A stretch of 64,000 bases of DNA from Roseovarius salinarum (GTDB lineage Bacteria; Pseudomonadota; Alphaproteobacteria; Rhodobacterales; Rhodobacteraceae): contig NZ_PHNT01000002.1 in assembly GCF_002834145.1 (NCBI RefSeq), positions 219,909 to 283,908 on the forward strand, written 5' to 3'. How positions within the stretch are numbered: position 1 is the stretch's first letter; each line of letters starts with the position of its first letter. Below are positions 26,572-36,676 of the stretch, piece by piece. A program made the position numbers and the translations under genes. The notes under the pieces were generated by a model that was not told the origin of the DNA, searched no databases, and worked only from the letters and a program-made list of their open reading frames with translations.

Positions 26572-28201
26572 GATCGCCCCCTTTCCCGCCGGTGGTCAGC
26601 CGGACAATCGCGTGCAGGATCACGCCGCCCAGGGCGGCCAGCACCATCACAAGCCCGAAGATACCCGCGGCGGTGAACGGCGTGCGCCCGGGCATGTGCA
26701 CGCCGGTCAGCCCGGCCATGCGCCCGTCCTCCGCATGGCAGGATTCGCAATCAAGCGCGTCCTCGGCGGGCGCCACCATGTGCGTGGTCGGCCAGTACAT
26801 GTAGGTGTCCACGAAGCCGTACTCGCCCGAGTATTCCTCGCCCGCGGCCTCCATGCCCGCGGCGATCGCCTTGGACCAGTCGTAGTTCGTCCAAAGCGCG
26901 GTGTCGGTCTCGGGGCCCCAGACGTGGCTGTAGACCAGTTCGTTGCGTGCGCTGTCATAGGGCTGGCGCCCGGCCATGCGCTTGAACGGCCAGATCCGGC
27001 TGTCGGCGCCATCGGGCGTGCCGTGCAGCGGATTGATCTCGACGACCTCGTCGGGATCGATCTTGCGGTCGGCGGTCGTGTATTCGACCTGGCCGTTGAA
27101 CCAGGCATAGATCGGCTTGGCGTTTTCCTCCCACCGGAAATCACCCTTCTTCGAGATGTAGGTGTGCCGGTGGTCGCCGTCCGATTCGACGAAGTCGGAT
27201 TCGCTGTAGGGTTTGCCCGCCTCGTCCATCTTCGTGGCGGTCGACCAGTCCCACCACGTCTTGGTGGCCACGCCGCCGCGCGCCATCTCGGGGATGTGGC
27301 AGGTCTGGCAGGCCAGCGTGTCGGTATGGTCGTTGAGCTTCACCCCCTTCAGCGTGACCGGGTGCGGTTCGTTGCCGTGGCAGCTTTCGCAGGTGGCCAC
27401 GCGCCGCTTCTCGCCCGGCTTGCCGGTGCCGTGCGGGTCGGTGGCCTGCACGTTGTAGCGTGATCCGGCCCATTCGTGCCGGTCCGACACGTGGCACTCG
27501 GAGCAGGTGAAGTTCTCGCCGTCGGGCGACATGTGCACGTCGACCGACCGCGGGGGTTCGTAAAGTGCCGAGCTCAGGTCGCCGTGCTTCACGTTGTCCC
27601 CGCCACCGCCGTAGAAGTGGCAACTGCCGCAGTTGGCGCGCGTGGGCTGGCCCACGCTCTGCGCGGCCTCCGACAGGTCCACGGCCCAGGCCTTCTTGCC
27701 CGTGATCGTCTTGGCGCCCTCGGGCACCGGGTCGAGCGGGACATGCCCCGCGCCCGTTGCGGTCTTTGTGTATTGGCCGGACCGGTCGTGGCAGACGAGG
27801 CAGTCGGGCGTCGCCTGCGCCTGGGCCGAACTCTGGCGCATGTCGTCCCAGCCGTAGCCGGCGTGACACGAGGTGCACCGTGGCTCATTGCCGGCGACGC
27901 TGCCGCAGAAGGCGTTGATGACGTTGCGCTTGCCCAGAAGCTGGCCGGTCTCGGGATGCTCGTACTCCCATTTGAAGTGGATGGAGTGCATCACCTGGTC
28001 ATCGGCCTCGGTGTGGCAGCTCAGGCAGGCCTCGGTCACCTCGGGGCCGGAGGCAAAATCCTTCTGCAAGGCCTCGAACTTCGAGTGATCCGCCGTGCTG
28101 GCCGACCCGGCGTCGTCCGCCTGCTGCGCGGCGAGCGGCGCTGCGGCAACGATGGCGGCCATCAGCCAGGGCCAGAGCGTGGGTCTCTTGGCGTTCGTCA
28201 C
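26564..28201 (-). CDS. Octaheme c-type cytochrome, tetrathionate-reductase (OTR) family
   Basis: 545 residues from a GTG start at 28201, preceded by GGAGGGAGG. Signal segment LWPWLMAAIVAAAPLAAQ. Eight CXXCH heme motifs are present: CLSCH, CTSCH, CLVCH, CGSCH, CSECH, CESCH, CQTCH and CESCH. A C-terminal membrane anchor (FGLVMVLAALGGVILHAIV) precedes a short basic tail. The Shewanella homologue reduces tetrathionate, nitrite and hydroxylamine in vitro, so the physiological substrate is open. An in-frame ATG 21 codons upstream would spoil the signal peptide and is not favoured. Confidence 0.9.
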   Translation of the reverse strand: MTNAKRPTLWPWLMAAIVAAAPLAAQQADDAGSASTADHSKFEALQKDFASGPEVTEACLSCHTEADDQVMHSIHFKWEYEHPETGQLLGKRNVINAFCGSVAGNEPRCTSCHAGYGWDDMRQSSAQAQATPDCLVCHDRSGQYTKTATGAGHVPLDPVPEGAKTITGKKAWAVDLSEAAQSVGQPTRANCGSCHFYGGGGDNVKHGDLSSALYEPPRSVDVHMSPDGENFTCSECHVSDRHEWAGSRYNVQATDPHGTGKPGEKRRVATCESCHGNEPHPVTLKGVKLNDHTDTLACQTCHIPEMARGGVATKTWWDWSTATKMDEAGKPYSESDFVESDGDHRHTYISKKGDFRWEENAKPIYAWFNGQVEYTTADRKIDPDEVVEINPLHGTPDGADSRIWPFKRMAGRQPYDSARNELVYSHVWGPETDTALWTNYDWSKAIAAGMEAAGEEYSGEYGFVDTYMYWPTTHMVAPAEDALDCESCHAEDGRMAGLTGVHMPGRTPFTAAGIFGLVMVLAALGGVILHAIVRLTTGGKGGDHG

Positions 28202-28443
28202 GGTGGTGTCCTCCCTCCGTGTGTCATTCCGTGATATTCTGAACATCGAATGTAATTTCCGCAACCGCCTTGATCTAACTCAAACGCGGCAACATCGGCC
28301 CGCTGCCCGGACGGTCCCCTTATTTTCAAACATTTCCTGAATTATCTTTGTCGCAGGTGGCGTATACCCGTCCGACCGCCACCCCTAGACTGGGTGCCGG
28401 CGACAGGCGGACGATCCGCCGGCGACCTGGGAGGCCTGCGCCG

Positions 28444-29901
28444 ATGCATGCGCGCGAGGAAATACGGTTCGTGCTCAACGAAACCGACGTGGCCGCGGGC
28501 GAGTTGCGCGCGACCGACACGCTGCTTGATTTCCTGCGGCTGCGGCGCGGCCTGACCGGCACCAAGGAAGGCTGCGCCGAGGGCGACTGCGGCGCCTGTA
28601 CCGTGCTGGTGGGCGAGTTGCGCGATGGCTCGTTGCGCTACGCGCCCGTCACCGCCTGCATCCGGTTGCTTGCGTCGCTCGACGGCTGCCATGTCGTCAC
28701 GGTCGAACACCTTTCGGCGCCCGACGGCCCGCTGCATCCGGTACAACAGGCGATGGTCGATCACCACGGCAGCCAGTGCGGTTTCTGCACGCCCGGGATC
28801 GTCATGGCGCTTGCCGCGCTCTGGATGGAAACGCCCGCGCCCACCGACCGGCAGGTGGAAACCGCGCTTCAGGGCAACCTGTGCCGCTGCACCGGCTACG
28901 CGCCGATCCTGCGCGCGGCACGGGCGGCCGGTGACCACGGCACGCCGCAAGACGATCCGCTGGTGCGCGGCCGGGCCGCGATGGCAACCCGGCTCGCCGC
29001 GTTGCGCGACGGCGCGCGCGTCACAGCCGGCCCGCCGGAGGCCCCCGCGATCGTCCCCGCCGACGCCGACGATCTGGCCCGGGTTCTTGAAGACCACCCC
29101 AGGGCCACGCTCGTGGCGGGGGGCACCGACGTGGGGCTGTGGGTCACCAAGGAGCTGCGCGAGATCGCGCCGGCGGTCTTTGTCGGCGGTCTGGATGACC
29201 TGCGGCGGATCGAGACCGACGCGGACGGCATCACGCTGGGCGCCGGCGTCAGCTACGCCGATGCACTCGGGCCGCTGGCCGGGGTCTTTCCGCACCTGGA
29301 TGCCTACCTTCACCGGATCGGCGGCGCGCAGATCCGTGCCATGGGCACGGTGGGCGGCAACATCGCCAACGGTTCGCCCATCGGCGACATGCCGCCCGCC
29401 CTGATCGCGCTGGGCGCCACGCTCACCCTGCGGCAGGGCGACAGCCGGCGGACGATGCCGCTGGAGAGCTTCTTCATCGACTACGGGACGCAGGACCGGC
29501 GGCCGGGCGAGTTCGTCGAGGCGATCCACGTCCCCTGCCCCGCGCCGGCCCAGCGCGATGCGGCCTGCAAGATCTCCAAGCGCCGGGACGAGGATATCTC
29601 GGCCCTCGCCGCGGGGATCAGCGTGACCATGGGCGGCGACGATATGATCGGCGCCGCGCGCCTTGCCTTCGGCGGCATGGCGGCGACCCCGCGTCGCGCG
29701 CCCCGTGCCGAGGCCGCGCTGACGGGCCGGCCCCTGACGCCGGCCACGGCCCATGCCGCCGCGGCGGCGCTGGCCGGGGATTTCGCCCCCATCACCGACT
29801 GGCGCGCCACCGCGCACTACCGCATGCGGGCCGCGCAGAACCTGTTGCATCGTTTCGTGCTGGAACAGAACGGCGAAACCGCCAGGCTCGCCCATGCCTG
29901 A
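28444..29901 (+). CDS. xdhA: Xanthine dehydrogenase small subunit (Fe-S/FAD)
   Basis: 485 residues from the ATG at 28444, after GGGAGG. The N-terminal 2Fe-2S domain has CAEGDCGACTVLVGE and a second cluster site (CGFCTPGIVMAL, CRCTGY). The FAD-binding domain starts near residue 200 (LVAGGTDVGLWVTKELR, then GAQIRAMGTVGGNIANGSPIGD). It passes electrons from the molybdenum subunit to NAD+. First gene of xdhABC-guanine deaminase, each overlapping the next. Confidence 0.96.
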   Translation: MHAREEIRFVLNETDVAAGELRATDTLLDFLRLRRGLTGTKEGCAEGDCGACTVLVGELRDGSLRYAPVTACIRLLASLDGCHVVTVEHLSAPDGPLHPVQQAMVDHHGSQCGFCTPGIVMALAALWMETPAPTDRQVETALQGNLCRCTGYAPILRAARAAGDHGTPQDDPLVRGRAAMATRLAALRDGARVTAGPPEAPAIVPADADDLARVLEDHPRATLVAGGTDVGLWVTKELREIAPAVFVGGLDDLRRIETDADGITLGAGVSYADALGPLAGVFPHLDAYLHRIGGAQIRAMGTVGGNIANGSPIGDMPPALIALGATLTLRQGDSRRTMPLESFFIDYGTQDRRPGEFVEAIHVPCPAPAQRDAACKISKRRDEDISALAAGISVTMGGDDMIGAARLAFGGMAATPRRAPRAEAALTGRPLTPATAHAAAAALAGDFAPITDWRATAHYRMRAAQNLLHRFVLEQNGETARLAHA

Positions 29902-32251
29902 GGGCAAGCCGGAATACCGTGCCGGCCGGGTGGCCGATGATGCCGCACACGGACCGCTGGCCCACGACAGCGCGGCCAAGCATGTCACGGGGCGGGCGCG
30001 GTACACCGACGATGTCGCCCTGCCCGAGGGCACGCTGCATGCCTACCTCGGCACGGCGGAGGTGGCCCGCGGCCGCATCCGCGCGATGGACCTGTCGGCG
30101 GTGCGCGCCGCGCCGGGCGTGGTGGGCGTGCTCACCGCCGCGGACATTCCCGGCCGCAACGACATCAGCCCGACGGGGCGCGGCGACGACCCGGTGTTCC
30201 CCGAAGCCGAGGTCGAATACCACGGCCAGCCGGTTTTCGCGGTGGTCGCCGCAACCCGCGACGCCGCGCGGCGGGCGGCAGGGCTGGCCCGGATCGACCA
30301 CGAGGTGCTGCCCCATGCCTGCGACGTGGATGCCGCGCGACGGGCGGGCTACCCGCTGGTGACGGAGCCGCTGACGCTGGCGCGCGGCGACGCCGCTGCC
30401 GCACTGGCGCAGGCGCCGCACCGCATCGCCGGGCGGATGACGATCGGCGGGCAGGACCACATGTACCTCGAAGGCCAGGTGGCGGTCGCCCTGCCCGGCG
30501 AAGACGGCGACATGTTCGTCCACAGCTCCACCCAGCATCCCAGCGAGGTGCAGCACATGGTGGCCGGCGTGCTGGGCCTGCCGGCCAGCGCCGTGACGGT
30601 GCAGGTGCGGCGCATGGGCGGCGGTTTCGGCGGCAAGGAAACGCAGATGACCCTGTTCTGCGCGGTGGCCGCGCTGGCCGCGCGGCGCTGGGGCCGGCCG
30701 GTCAAGATCCGCCCCGACCGCGACCAGGACATGATCGCCACCGGAAAGCGGCACGATTTCGTGGCGGACTACGACGTGGGCTTCGACGACGACGGCCGGA
30801 TCACGGGCGTCGACGGCACCTTCGCGGCACGCTGCGGCTTTTCGGCCGACCTGTCCGGGCCGGTCACCGACCGCGCGCTGTTTCATGCCGACAACGCCTA
30901 TTTCTATCCCGCCGTGCGGCTCGAAAGCCGCCCGCAGAAGACCAACACCGTCTCGAACACCGCCTTCCGCGGCTTCGGCGGACCACAGGGGCTGGTGGTG
31001 GCCGAGCGCATGATCGAGGAAATCGCCTATGTGCTGGGGCGCGACCCGCTGGACGTGCGCAAGGCGAACTATTACGGCGACGCGGACGACGGGCGCGACG
31101 TCACCCCCTATCACCAGACGGTCGAGGACAACATCCTGCCCCGCCTGACCGAGGAACTGGAACGCGGCGCCGGTTATGGCGCGCGCCGGAAGGCGATCCT
31201 GGATCACAACGCGCGCGGTGGCGTGATCCGGCGGGGCATCGCGCTGACGCCGGTCAAGTTCGGCATCTCCTTCACCGCGACGTGGTACAACCAGGCGGGC
31301 GCGCTGGTCCATGTCTACAGCGACGGTTCGATCCAGCTCAACCACGGCGGCACCGAGATGGGCCAGGGCCTTCACGTGAAGGTCGCGCAGGTGGTGGCGG
31401 ACGCCTTCGGCGTCGGGATCGCGCGGGTGAAGATCACCGCCACCGCCACCGACAAGGTCCCCAACACCTCGGCGACCGCCGCCTCCAGCGGATCCGACCT
31501 CAACGGCATGGCCGCGCTCGACGCGGCCGAGCAGATCAAGACGCGCCTGCGCGCCTTTGCTGCCGAGACATGGCAGGTGGCCCCCGAGGACGTGCGCTTC
31601 ACGCGCGCCGGCGTGGCCGTGGGCGACCGCATCGTCGAATTCGACACGCTGGTGCGCCGCGCCTACAAGGCGCGGGTGCACCTCTCGGCTGCCGGGTTCT
31701 ACAAGACGCCCGAGATCCACTGGGACAGGGCGTCGGGCAAGGGGCGGCCCTTCTACTACTTCGCCTATGGCGTGGCCTGTTCCGAGGTCGAGGTCGACAC
31801 GCTGACGGGCGAATACCGTGTCGCGCGCGCCGACATCCTGCACGACGCGGGCCGGTCGCTGAACCCGGCGGTGGACCGCGGGCAGGTCGAGGGCGGGTTC
31901 GTGCAGGGCATGGGCTGGCTGACGAGCGAGGAGTTGTGGTGGGACGACGAGGGCCGCCTGCGCACGCACGCGCCGTCCACTTACAAGATCCCGCTGGCGT
32001 CGGACATGCCGCGGGAATTCAACGTGACGCTGGCCGACTGGTCCGAGAACCGCGAACCGACCATCAGGCGCTCCAAGGCCGTGGGCGAGCCGCCCTTCAT
32101 GCTGGCCGTCTCCGTGCTCGAGGCGATCTCGATGGCAGTCGCCAGCGTGGCGGACTACAGCGAATGCCCGCGTCTCGATGTGCCGGCCACGCCGGAGCGC
32201 GTGCTGATGGCGGTGGAACGCATGCAGCGCCGGAAGGAGGCGCCCGCATGA
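29894..32251 (+). CDS. xdhB: Xanthine dehydrogenase molybdopterin-binding subunit
   Basis: 785 residues, start overlapping the xdhA stop by eight bases. An aldehyde oxidase/xanthine dehydrogenase hammerhead domain (about 20-140) precedes molybdopterin-binding motifs: QMGGGFGGKE-like VRRMGGGFGGKETQ, SNTAFRGFGGPQG, GGTEMGQGLHVKVAQV, and the glutamate region KAVGEPPFMLA near the C-terminus. Catalyses hypoxanthine to xanthine to urate with XdhA. Confidence 0.96.
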   Translation: MPEGKPEYRAGRVADDAAHGPLAHDSAAKHVTGRARYTDDVALPEGTLHAYLGTAEVARGRIRAMDLSAVRAAPGVVGVLTAADIPGRNDISPTGRGDDPVFPEAEVEYHGQPVFAVVAATRDAARRAAGLARIDHEVLPHACDVDAARRAGYPLVTEPLTLARGDAAAALAQAPHRIAGRMTIGGQDHMYLEGQVAVALPGEDGDMFVHSSTQHPSEVQHMVAGVLGLPASAVTVQVRRMGGGFGGKETQMTLFCAVAALAARRWGRPVKIRPDRDQDMIATGKRHDFVADYDVGFDDDGRITGVDGTFAARCGFSADLSGPVTDRALFHADNAYFYPAVRLESRPQKTNTVSNTAFRGFGGPQGLVVAERMIEEIAYVLGRDPLDVRKANYYGDADDGRDVTPYHQTVEDNILPRLTEELERGAGYGARRKAILDHNARGGVIRRGIALTPVKFGISFTATWYNQAGALVHVYSDGSIQLNHGGTEMGQGLHVKVAQVVADAFGVGIARVKITATATDKVPNTSATAASSGSDLNGMAALDAAEQIKTRLRAFAAETWQVAPEDVRFTRAGVAVGDRIVEFDTLVRRAYKARVHLSAAGFYKTPEIHWDRASGKGRPFYYFAYGVACSEVEVDTLTGEYRVARADILHDAGRSLNPAVDRGQVEGGFVQGMGWLTSEELWWDDEGRLRTHAPSTYKIPLASDMPREFNVTLADWSENREPTIRRSKAVGEPPFMLAVSVLEAISMAVASVADYSECPRLDVPATPERVLMAVERMQRRKEAPA

Positions 32252-33084
32252 TCGCGCCCGACACCCTCGGGGCGTTCTTCGCCGCCCACCCCGACTGCGT
32301 GCAGGTCAGCGTGACGCAGACCGCCGGGTCGGCCCCGCGCGGCGCGGGCACGGACATGATCGTGGCCGCGGACGCCTGCCTGGGCACCATCGGCGGCGGA
32401 CGGCTCGAGTACGAGGCCATCGCCGCGGCGCGCGACCTGCTCGCGGACGGGGCGGGATCGCGCGATATGGCGGTCGCCCTCGGTCCCGACCTCGGCCAGT
32501 GCTGCGGCGGGCGCGTGAGCCTGTCGCTGGTCCGCCTCGACGCGTCCGCACGCGCGGCCGCCGTCGAACGGGCGCGGCAAGCCGCCGCCGCCCTGCCCCG
32601 TGTCCTGATCATGGGGGCGGGCCACGTTGGCCGGGCCCTGGCCCGGCATCTTCAGCACCTGCCGCTTGCCTGCACGGTCGTGGACGACCGCGCCGAGCAG
32701 ATCGCGTGCGTGGACGCGGCGGTGCAGACACGGCTGACCGCCCTGCCCGAGGCGGAGATCACCGGGGCCCCCGCCGGCGCGGCCTTCGTGGTGCTCACCC
32801 ACGATCACGCGCTGGATTTCCTTCTTGCGACTGCCGCGTTGGAGCGGCGCGACGCGCGCTATGTCGGGCTTGTCGGCTCCGCCACCAAGCGGGCGCGTTT
32901 CGAAAGCTGGCACCGGGACCGCGCGGCGGGGTCGAACCTCGACGGCCTGACCTGCCCGATCGGCACCGCGGCGGGATCGGACAAGCGGCCCGAGGCGATC
33001 GCGGTGGCCACCGCGGCGGAGGTCATGGCAGCGCTGGCCGGCCGGTCGGAGGCCGGCGCGAAGGGGATGGCGGCCGATGGCTGA
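32248..33084 (+). CDS. xdhC: Xanthine dehydrogenase accessory protein XdhC
   Basis: 278 residues, ATGA overlap with xdhB. XdhC chaperones sulfurated molybdenum cofactor into XdhB. Motifs: SVTQTAGSAPRGAGTDMIV, GTIGGGRLEYEA, GQCCGGRVSLSL and the Rossmann segment VLIMGAGHVGRALARHL, then YVGLVGSATKRARF. Normal length for the family. Confidence 0.94.
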   Translation: MIAPDTLGAFFAAHPDCVQVSVTQTAGSAPRGAGTDMIVAADACLGTIGGGRLEYEAIAAARDLLADGAGSRDMAVALGPDLGQCCGGRVSLSLVRLDASARAAAVERARQAAAALPRVLIMGAGHVGRALARHLQHLPLACTVVDDRAEQIACVDAAVQTRLTALPEAEITGAPAGAAFVVLTHDHALDFLLATAALERRDARYVGLVGSATKRARFESWHRDRAAGSNLDGLTCPIGTAAGSDKRPEAIAVATAAEVMAALAGRSEAGAKGMAADG

Positions 33085-34381
33085 CACCGCACGGTTGCTG
33101 CGTGGCCGCGTCCTGTCGTTCCGGCGTGAACCGGAAGGGCCGTCGGATACGGCCGCGCTGGCGTATCACGCCGACGGTGCGATCCTGATCGACGGCGGCA
33201 GGATCGCGGCCATGGGCGATTACACCGGGGTGGCCGCGCAAGCGGGCGACGTGCCCCGGACTGACCACCGCCCACATCTTTTGAGCGCGGGGTTCATCGA
33301 CCCGCACATCCATTTCCCGCAGGTGCAGGTGATCGCCTCATGGGGCGCGCAGCTTCTGGACTGGCTGAACACCTATACCTTTCCAGAGGAAATGCGTTTT
33401 GCCGAGGCGGCCCACGCGCGGGCGATGGCGCCGCGGTTCCTGGACCTTTTGCTGAGCCACGGCACCACGACGGCTGCGGCTTATTGCTCGGTCCATCCTC
33501 AATCCGCCGAGGCGCTGTTCGCGGAGGCCGCGCGGCGCGACATGCGGCTGATCGCGGGCAAGGTCATGATGGACCGCAACGCCCCCGAGGGGCTGCGCGA
33601 CACCGCGCAGCGGGGGTATGACGAGTCCGGGGACCTGATCGCGCGCTGGCACGGGCACGGGCGGCTGGCCTATGCCGTCACCCCGCGCTTCGCGATCACC
33701 TCGACGGATGCGCAACTCGACGCCGCGGGCGCCCTGCTGGCGGAGCATCCCGACTGCTACTTGCAGACCCACCTGTCGGAAAATCACGACGAGGTCGCGC
33801 TGGCCGCGGAGCTTTTCCCCGACACCCGTGACTATACCCACATCTACGAAAGCCGGGGGCTGCTGGGGCCGCGCAGCCTGCTGGGCCACTGCCTGCACCT
33901 GTCGGCGCGCGAGGTCTCGGCGCTGGCCGAGGCGGGGGCGAAGCCGGTGTTCTGCCCCACCTCCAACCTGTTCCTGGGAAGCGGGCTGTTCGATGACGCC
34001 GGCCTGCGGCGCGCGGGGCTGGTCAACGCAATTGCCACCGACGTGGGCGGCGGCACGGGCTATTCCATGCTGGCCACGCTGGCCGAGGGCTACAAGGTCC
34101 TGCAGCTTCGGGGGCAGACGCTGGACCCGCTGCGCGCCTTCCACTGGATCACGCGGGGCAACGCGGTGGCGCTGGGACTCGAGGATCGCATCGGCACGCT
34201 CGAGCCGGGCAGCGAGGCGGATGTCGTCGTGCTGGATGCGCGCGCCACCCCCGCGATGGCGCGGCGCATGGAGCGGGTCGAGACGCTGGCCGAGGAGTTG
34301 TTCGTGCTGCAGACGCTGGGCGACGACCGGGCGGTGGCGCAGGTCTATCTTGCCGGCCGGCCGTGGAACTGGGGCGACTAG
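33077..34381 (+). CDS. guaD: Guanine deaminase
   Basis: 434 residues, eight-base overlap with xdhC. Zinc amidohydrolase converting guanine to xanthine, the XdhAB substrate. Metal-site motifs: FIDPHIHFPQ, TTTAAAYCSVH, LQTHLSEN, LLGHCLHLS and ATDVGGGTGYSML. Length fits the family. Its stop overlaps the stop of the convergent puuD gene. Confidence 0.94.
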   Translation: MADTARLLRGRVLSFRREPEGPSDTAALAYHADGAILIDGGRIAAMGDYTGVAAQAGDVPRTDHRPHLLSAGFIDPHIHFPQVQVIASWGAQLLDWLNTYTFPEEMRFAEAAHARAMAPRFLDLLLSHGTTTAAAYCSVHPQSAEALFAEAARRDMRLIAGKVMMDRNAPEGLRDTAQRGYDESGDLIARWHGHGRLAYAVTPRFAITSTDAQLDAAGALLAEHPDCYLQTHLSENHDEVALAAELFPDTRDYTHIYESRGLLGPRSLLGHCLHLSAREVSALAEAGAKPVFCPTSNLFLGSGLFDDAGLRRAGLVNAIATDVGGGTGYSMLATLAEGYKVLQLRGQTLDPLRAFHWITRGNAVALGLEDRIGTLEPGSEADVVVLDARATPAMARRMERVETLAEELFVLQTLGDDRAVAQVYLAGRPWNWGD

Positions 34382-35622
34382 CGCCCGGCCAGCCGCCATG
34401 GCGCCGCGTCGGCGGCCCGGTACCAGTCACGGATCGCCCGGCGTTCTTCGGGCGCGAGCGCCGTTAGGTTGGCCGGCGGCATCGCCCGGCTGCGCCCCGA
34501 TTGCAGGTAGATGGCGCGCGCCTGCGCCGCCACCTGCGCGGGCGTCTCCAGCACCACGCCCCTGGGCGCATGGCGCAGCCCCGGCCAGAGCGGGTCCCGC
34601 GCGTGGCACATGGCGCAGCGCGTCTGCACGATCCCCGTCACCTGATCGAACCCCTCGGCCGCGGCGAACCGTGGTGCGGCCGTTGCCGTGTCAGCCTCGG
34701 GGTCCGCCTCGGCCACCGGCCGGGCGGACAGCCACATGGCGACCAGCACCAGCGCGGCGGCGGCGCCCCATGTCCAGACCGGGTTGCCCGCGCCCGCGTG
34801 CCGCGCGTTGAAATAGTGCCGGATCAGAGCCCCCACCGGGAAGGTCAGCGCGGCGATGGCCCAGTTGTACGGCGTTGCAAAGACCAGCGGGTAATGGTTG
34901 CTCAGCATCAGGAAGAGCACCGGAAGCGTGAGGTAGTTGTTGTGGGTCGAGCGCAGCTTCGCCGCCTTCCCCAGCGCCGGGTCGGGCTGACGTCCCGCGC
35001 GCAGGTCGGCTGTGACGCGTTTCTGGTTGGGAATGATGACGAGAAAGACGTTGGCCGACATGATCGTGGCCGTCACCGCGCCCAGGTGCAGAAGCGCCGC
35101 GCGCCCGGTGAAGACCTGCACCAGGCCCCAGGCCAACACCACCAGACCCGCGAACAGCAGCGCCATCAACCAGCCGGGTTGCCGGGCCAACCCCGACCGG
35201 CACAGCAGGTCGTAGGCGCCCCACCCCGCCACCAGCACGCCCGCGGAAAGCGCAACGGCCTGCCAGACCGCCAGATCGGCCTTCGCGGGGGCGATCAGGT
35301 AAAGCTCCGCGCCCGCCCAGTAGATCACGGCGAGCATCGCCATGCCCGACAGCCAGGTGGCGTAGCTTTCCCACTTGAACCACGTCAGATGCGCGGGCAG
35401 CCGGTCGGGCGCGACCAGGTACTTGCGGATGTGGTAGAAGCCGCCGCCGTGAACCTGCCATTCCTCGCCGTGGGCGCCCGCGGGCAGGTCCGGCGCGTCG
35501 CGCAGGCCAAGGTCCAGCGCGATGAAATAGAAGGACGAGCCGATCCAGGCGATACCTGCGACGACGTGGAACCAGCGCAGCAACAGGCCGAGCCAGTCCC
35601 AGATGATCGCGGGGTCAAGCAT
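34378..35622 (-). CDS. puuD: Membrane urate hydroxylase PuuD with C-terminal cytochrome c
   Basis: 414 residues. The N-terminal DUF989 membrane domain has about eight helices (LLLRWFHVVAGIAWIGSSFY, MSANVFLVIIPNQKRV, THNNYLTLPVLFLMLSNHY). It is followed by a cytochrome c domain with CAMCH (about residue 338) and the distal Met in RAMPPANLT. It oxidises urate to 5-hydroxyisourate, passing electrons to the respiratory chain instead of producing peroxide. It faces the xdh genes and is divergent from the LysR gene. Confidence 0.93.
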   Translation of the reverse strand: MLDPAIIWDWLGLLLRWFHVVAGIAWIGSSFYFIALDLGLRDAPDLPAGAHGEEWQVHGGGFYHIRKYLVAPDRLPAHLTWFKWESYATWLSGMAMLAVIYWAGAELYLIAPAKADLAVWQAVALSAGVLVAGWGAYDLLCRSGLARQPGWLMALLFAGLVVLAWGLVQVFTGRAALLHLGAVTATIMSANVFLVIIPNQKRVTADLRAGRQPDPALGKAAKLRSTHNNYLTLPVLFLMLSNHYPLVFATPYNWAIAALTFPVGALIRHYFNARHAGAGNPVWTWGAAAALVLVAMWLSARPVAEADPEADTATAAPRFAAAEGFDQVTGIVQTRCAMCHARDPLWPGLRHAPRGVVLETPAQVAAQARAIYLQSGRSRAMPPANLTALAPEERRAIRDWYRAADAAPWRLAGR

Positions 35623-35729
35623 TGCGTCCTCCGGTGCCGTCGCGCCGGGCGCGACCCTAGCGCGCCGTTCGATTGTCCGTTATCGGTTAAAAAACCCTAG
35701 CTGCTTCAAACAGGAACTGAAAGTCGCCC

Positions 35730-36662
35730 ATGGCCTATCTCGACAACGTGCGCACCTTCGTGCGGGTGTTCGAACTGGGCAGCATGTCGGCGGCCGCCCG
35801 CGACCAGCGGATCTCGGCCGCCGTTGCCTCGGCCCGGATCGCCCAGCTCGAGGATCACCTCGACGTGCGGTTGTTCCAGCGCACCACGCGTCGGCTGAAC
35901 CCCACCGAACAGGGGCGGCTGTTCTACCACGGCGCCTGCAAGATCCTCGAATCGGTGACCGAGGCCGAGGCCGAGGTCAGCTCGGTCACCCACACGCCGC
36001 GCGGCACGCTGCATGTCGCCGCGCCGCTCGGGCTGGGCCAGCGGATCATCGCGCCCGCCGTGCCGGGGTTCAAGGAGGCCTACCCCCTGATCGACATCCG
36101 CCTGCGGCTGTCCGACCGCAAGCTTGATCTCGCGGCCGAGGGGCTGGACGCCGCCTTCATCCTTGGTCTGCCCGAGGATTCCACGCTGCGCATCCGGAAG
36201 ATCGCCGACTGCCGCCGGGTGCTGTGCGCCGCACCGGCCTACCTTTCGCGGCGCGGCCACCCGGACAGCCCCGACAGCCTGAAGGGCGACGACCACGCCT
36301 GCCTGAACCTGCGCTATCCCGGTGCGCCAGAGTTCCAGTGGCCGTTGCAAACGGACGAGGGCGTGCGACGCGTGCCGGTGTCCGGGCCGTTCGAGTGCGA
36401 CCACGGCGACGTGCTGACCGCATGGGCGCTCGGCGGGCACGGCATCGTTCTCAAGCCGCATTTCGAGGTGTCCGAGCACCTTGCCTCCGGCGCGCTGGTG
36501 CCGGTGCTGGACCGGACGCCGCCGGTGCCGGTGCAACTGGCCTGCCTTTATACCCACCGCCGGCGGCAGGACCCGAAGGCGCGGCTTTTCATCGACTACA
36601 TGGTTGCGCGCATCCGCGAGGCGCTGTCCGGCGAAGCGGCGGCGCCCACCCCGGCGCCATGA
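35730..36662 (+). CDS. LysR family transcriptional regulator
   Basis: 310 residues. The N-terminal winged HTH (about 3-62) contains FVRVFELGSMSAAARDQRISAAVASARIAQLEDHL. The rest is the effector-binding domain (AAPLGLGQRIIAPAVPGF onward). It lies within the purine genes, divergent from puuD with 107 bases between. It probably controls puuD and flanking genes in response to a purine catabolite (inference). Confidence 0.85.
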   Translation: MAYLDNVRTFVRVFELGSMSAAARDQRISAAVASARIAQLEDHLDVRLFQRTTRRLNPTEQGRLFYHGACKILESVTEAEAEVSSVTHTPRGTLHVAAPLGLGQRIIAPAVPGFKEAYPLIDIRLRLSDRKLDLAAEGLDAAFILGLPEDSTLRIRKIADCRRVLCAAPAYLSRRGHPDSPDSLKGDDHACLNLRYPGAPEFQWPLQTDEGVRRVPVSGPFECDHGDVLTAWALGGHGIVLKPHFEVSEHLASGALVPVLDRTPPVPVQLACLYTHRRRQDPKARLFIDYMVARIREALSGEAAAPTPAP

Positions 36663-36676
36663 CGCCCGCCCGCGCC

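Noticed and set aside
29792..31969. 725-codon minus-strand open frame inside xdhB
   Set aside because: Antisense to strong xanthine dehydrogenase motifs; no independent start signal or family.
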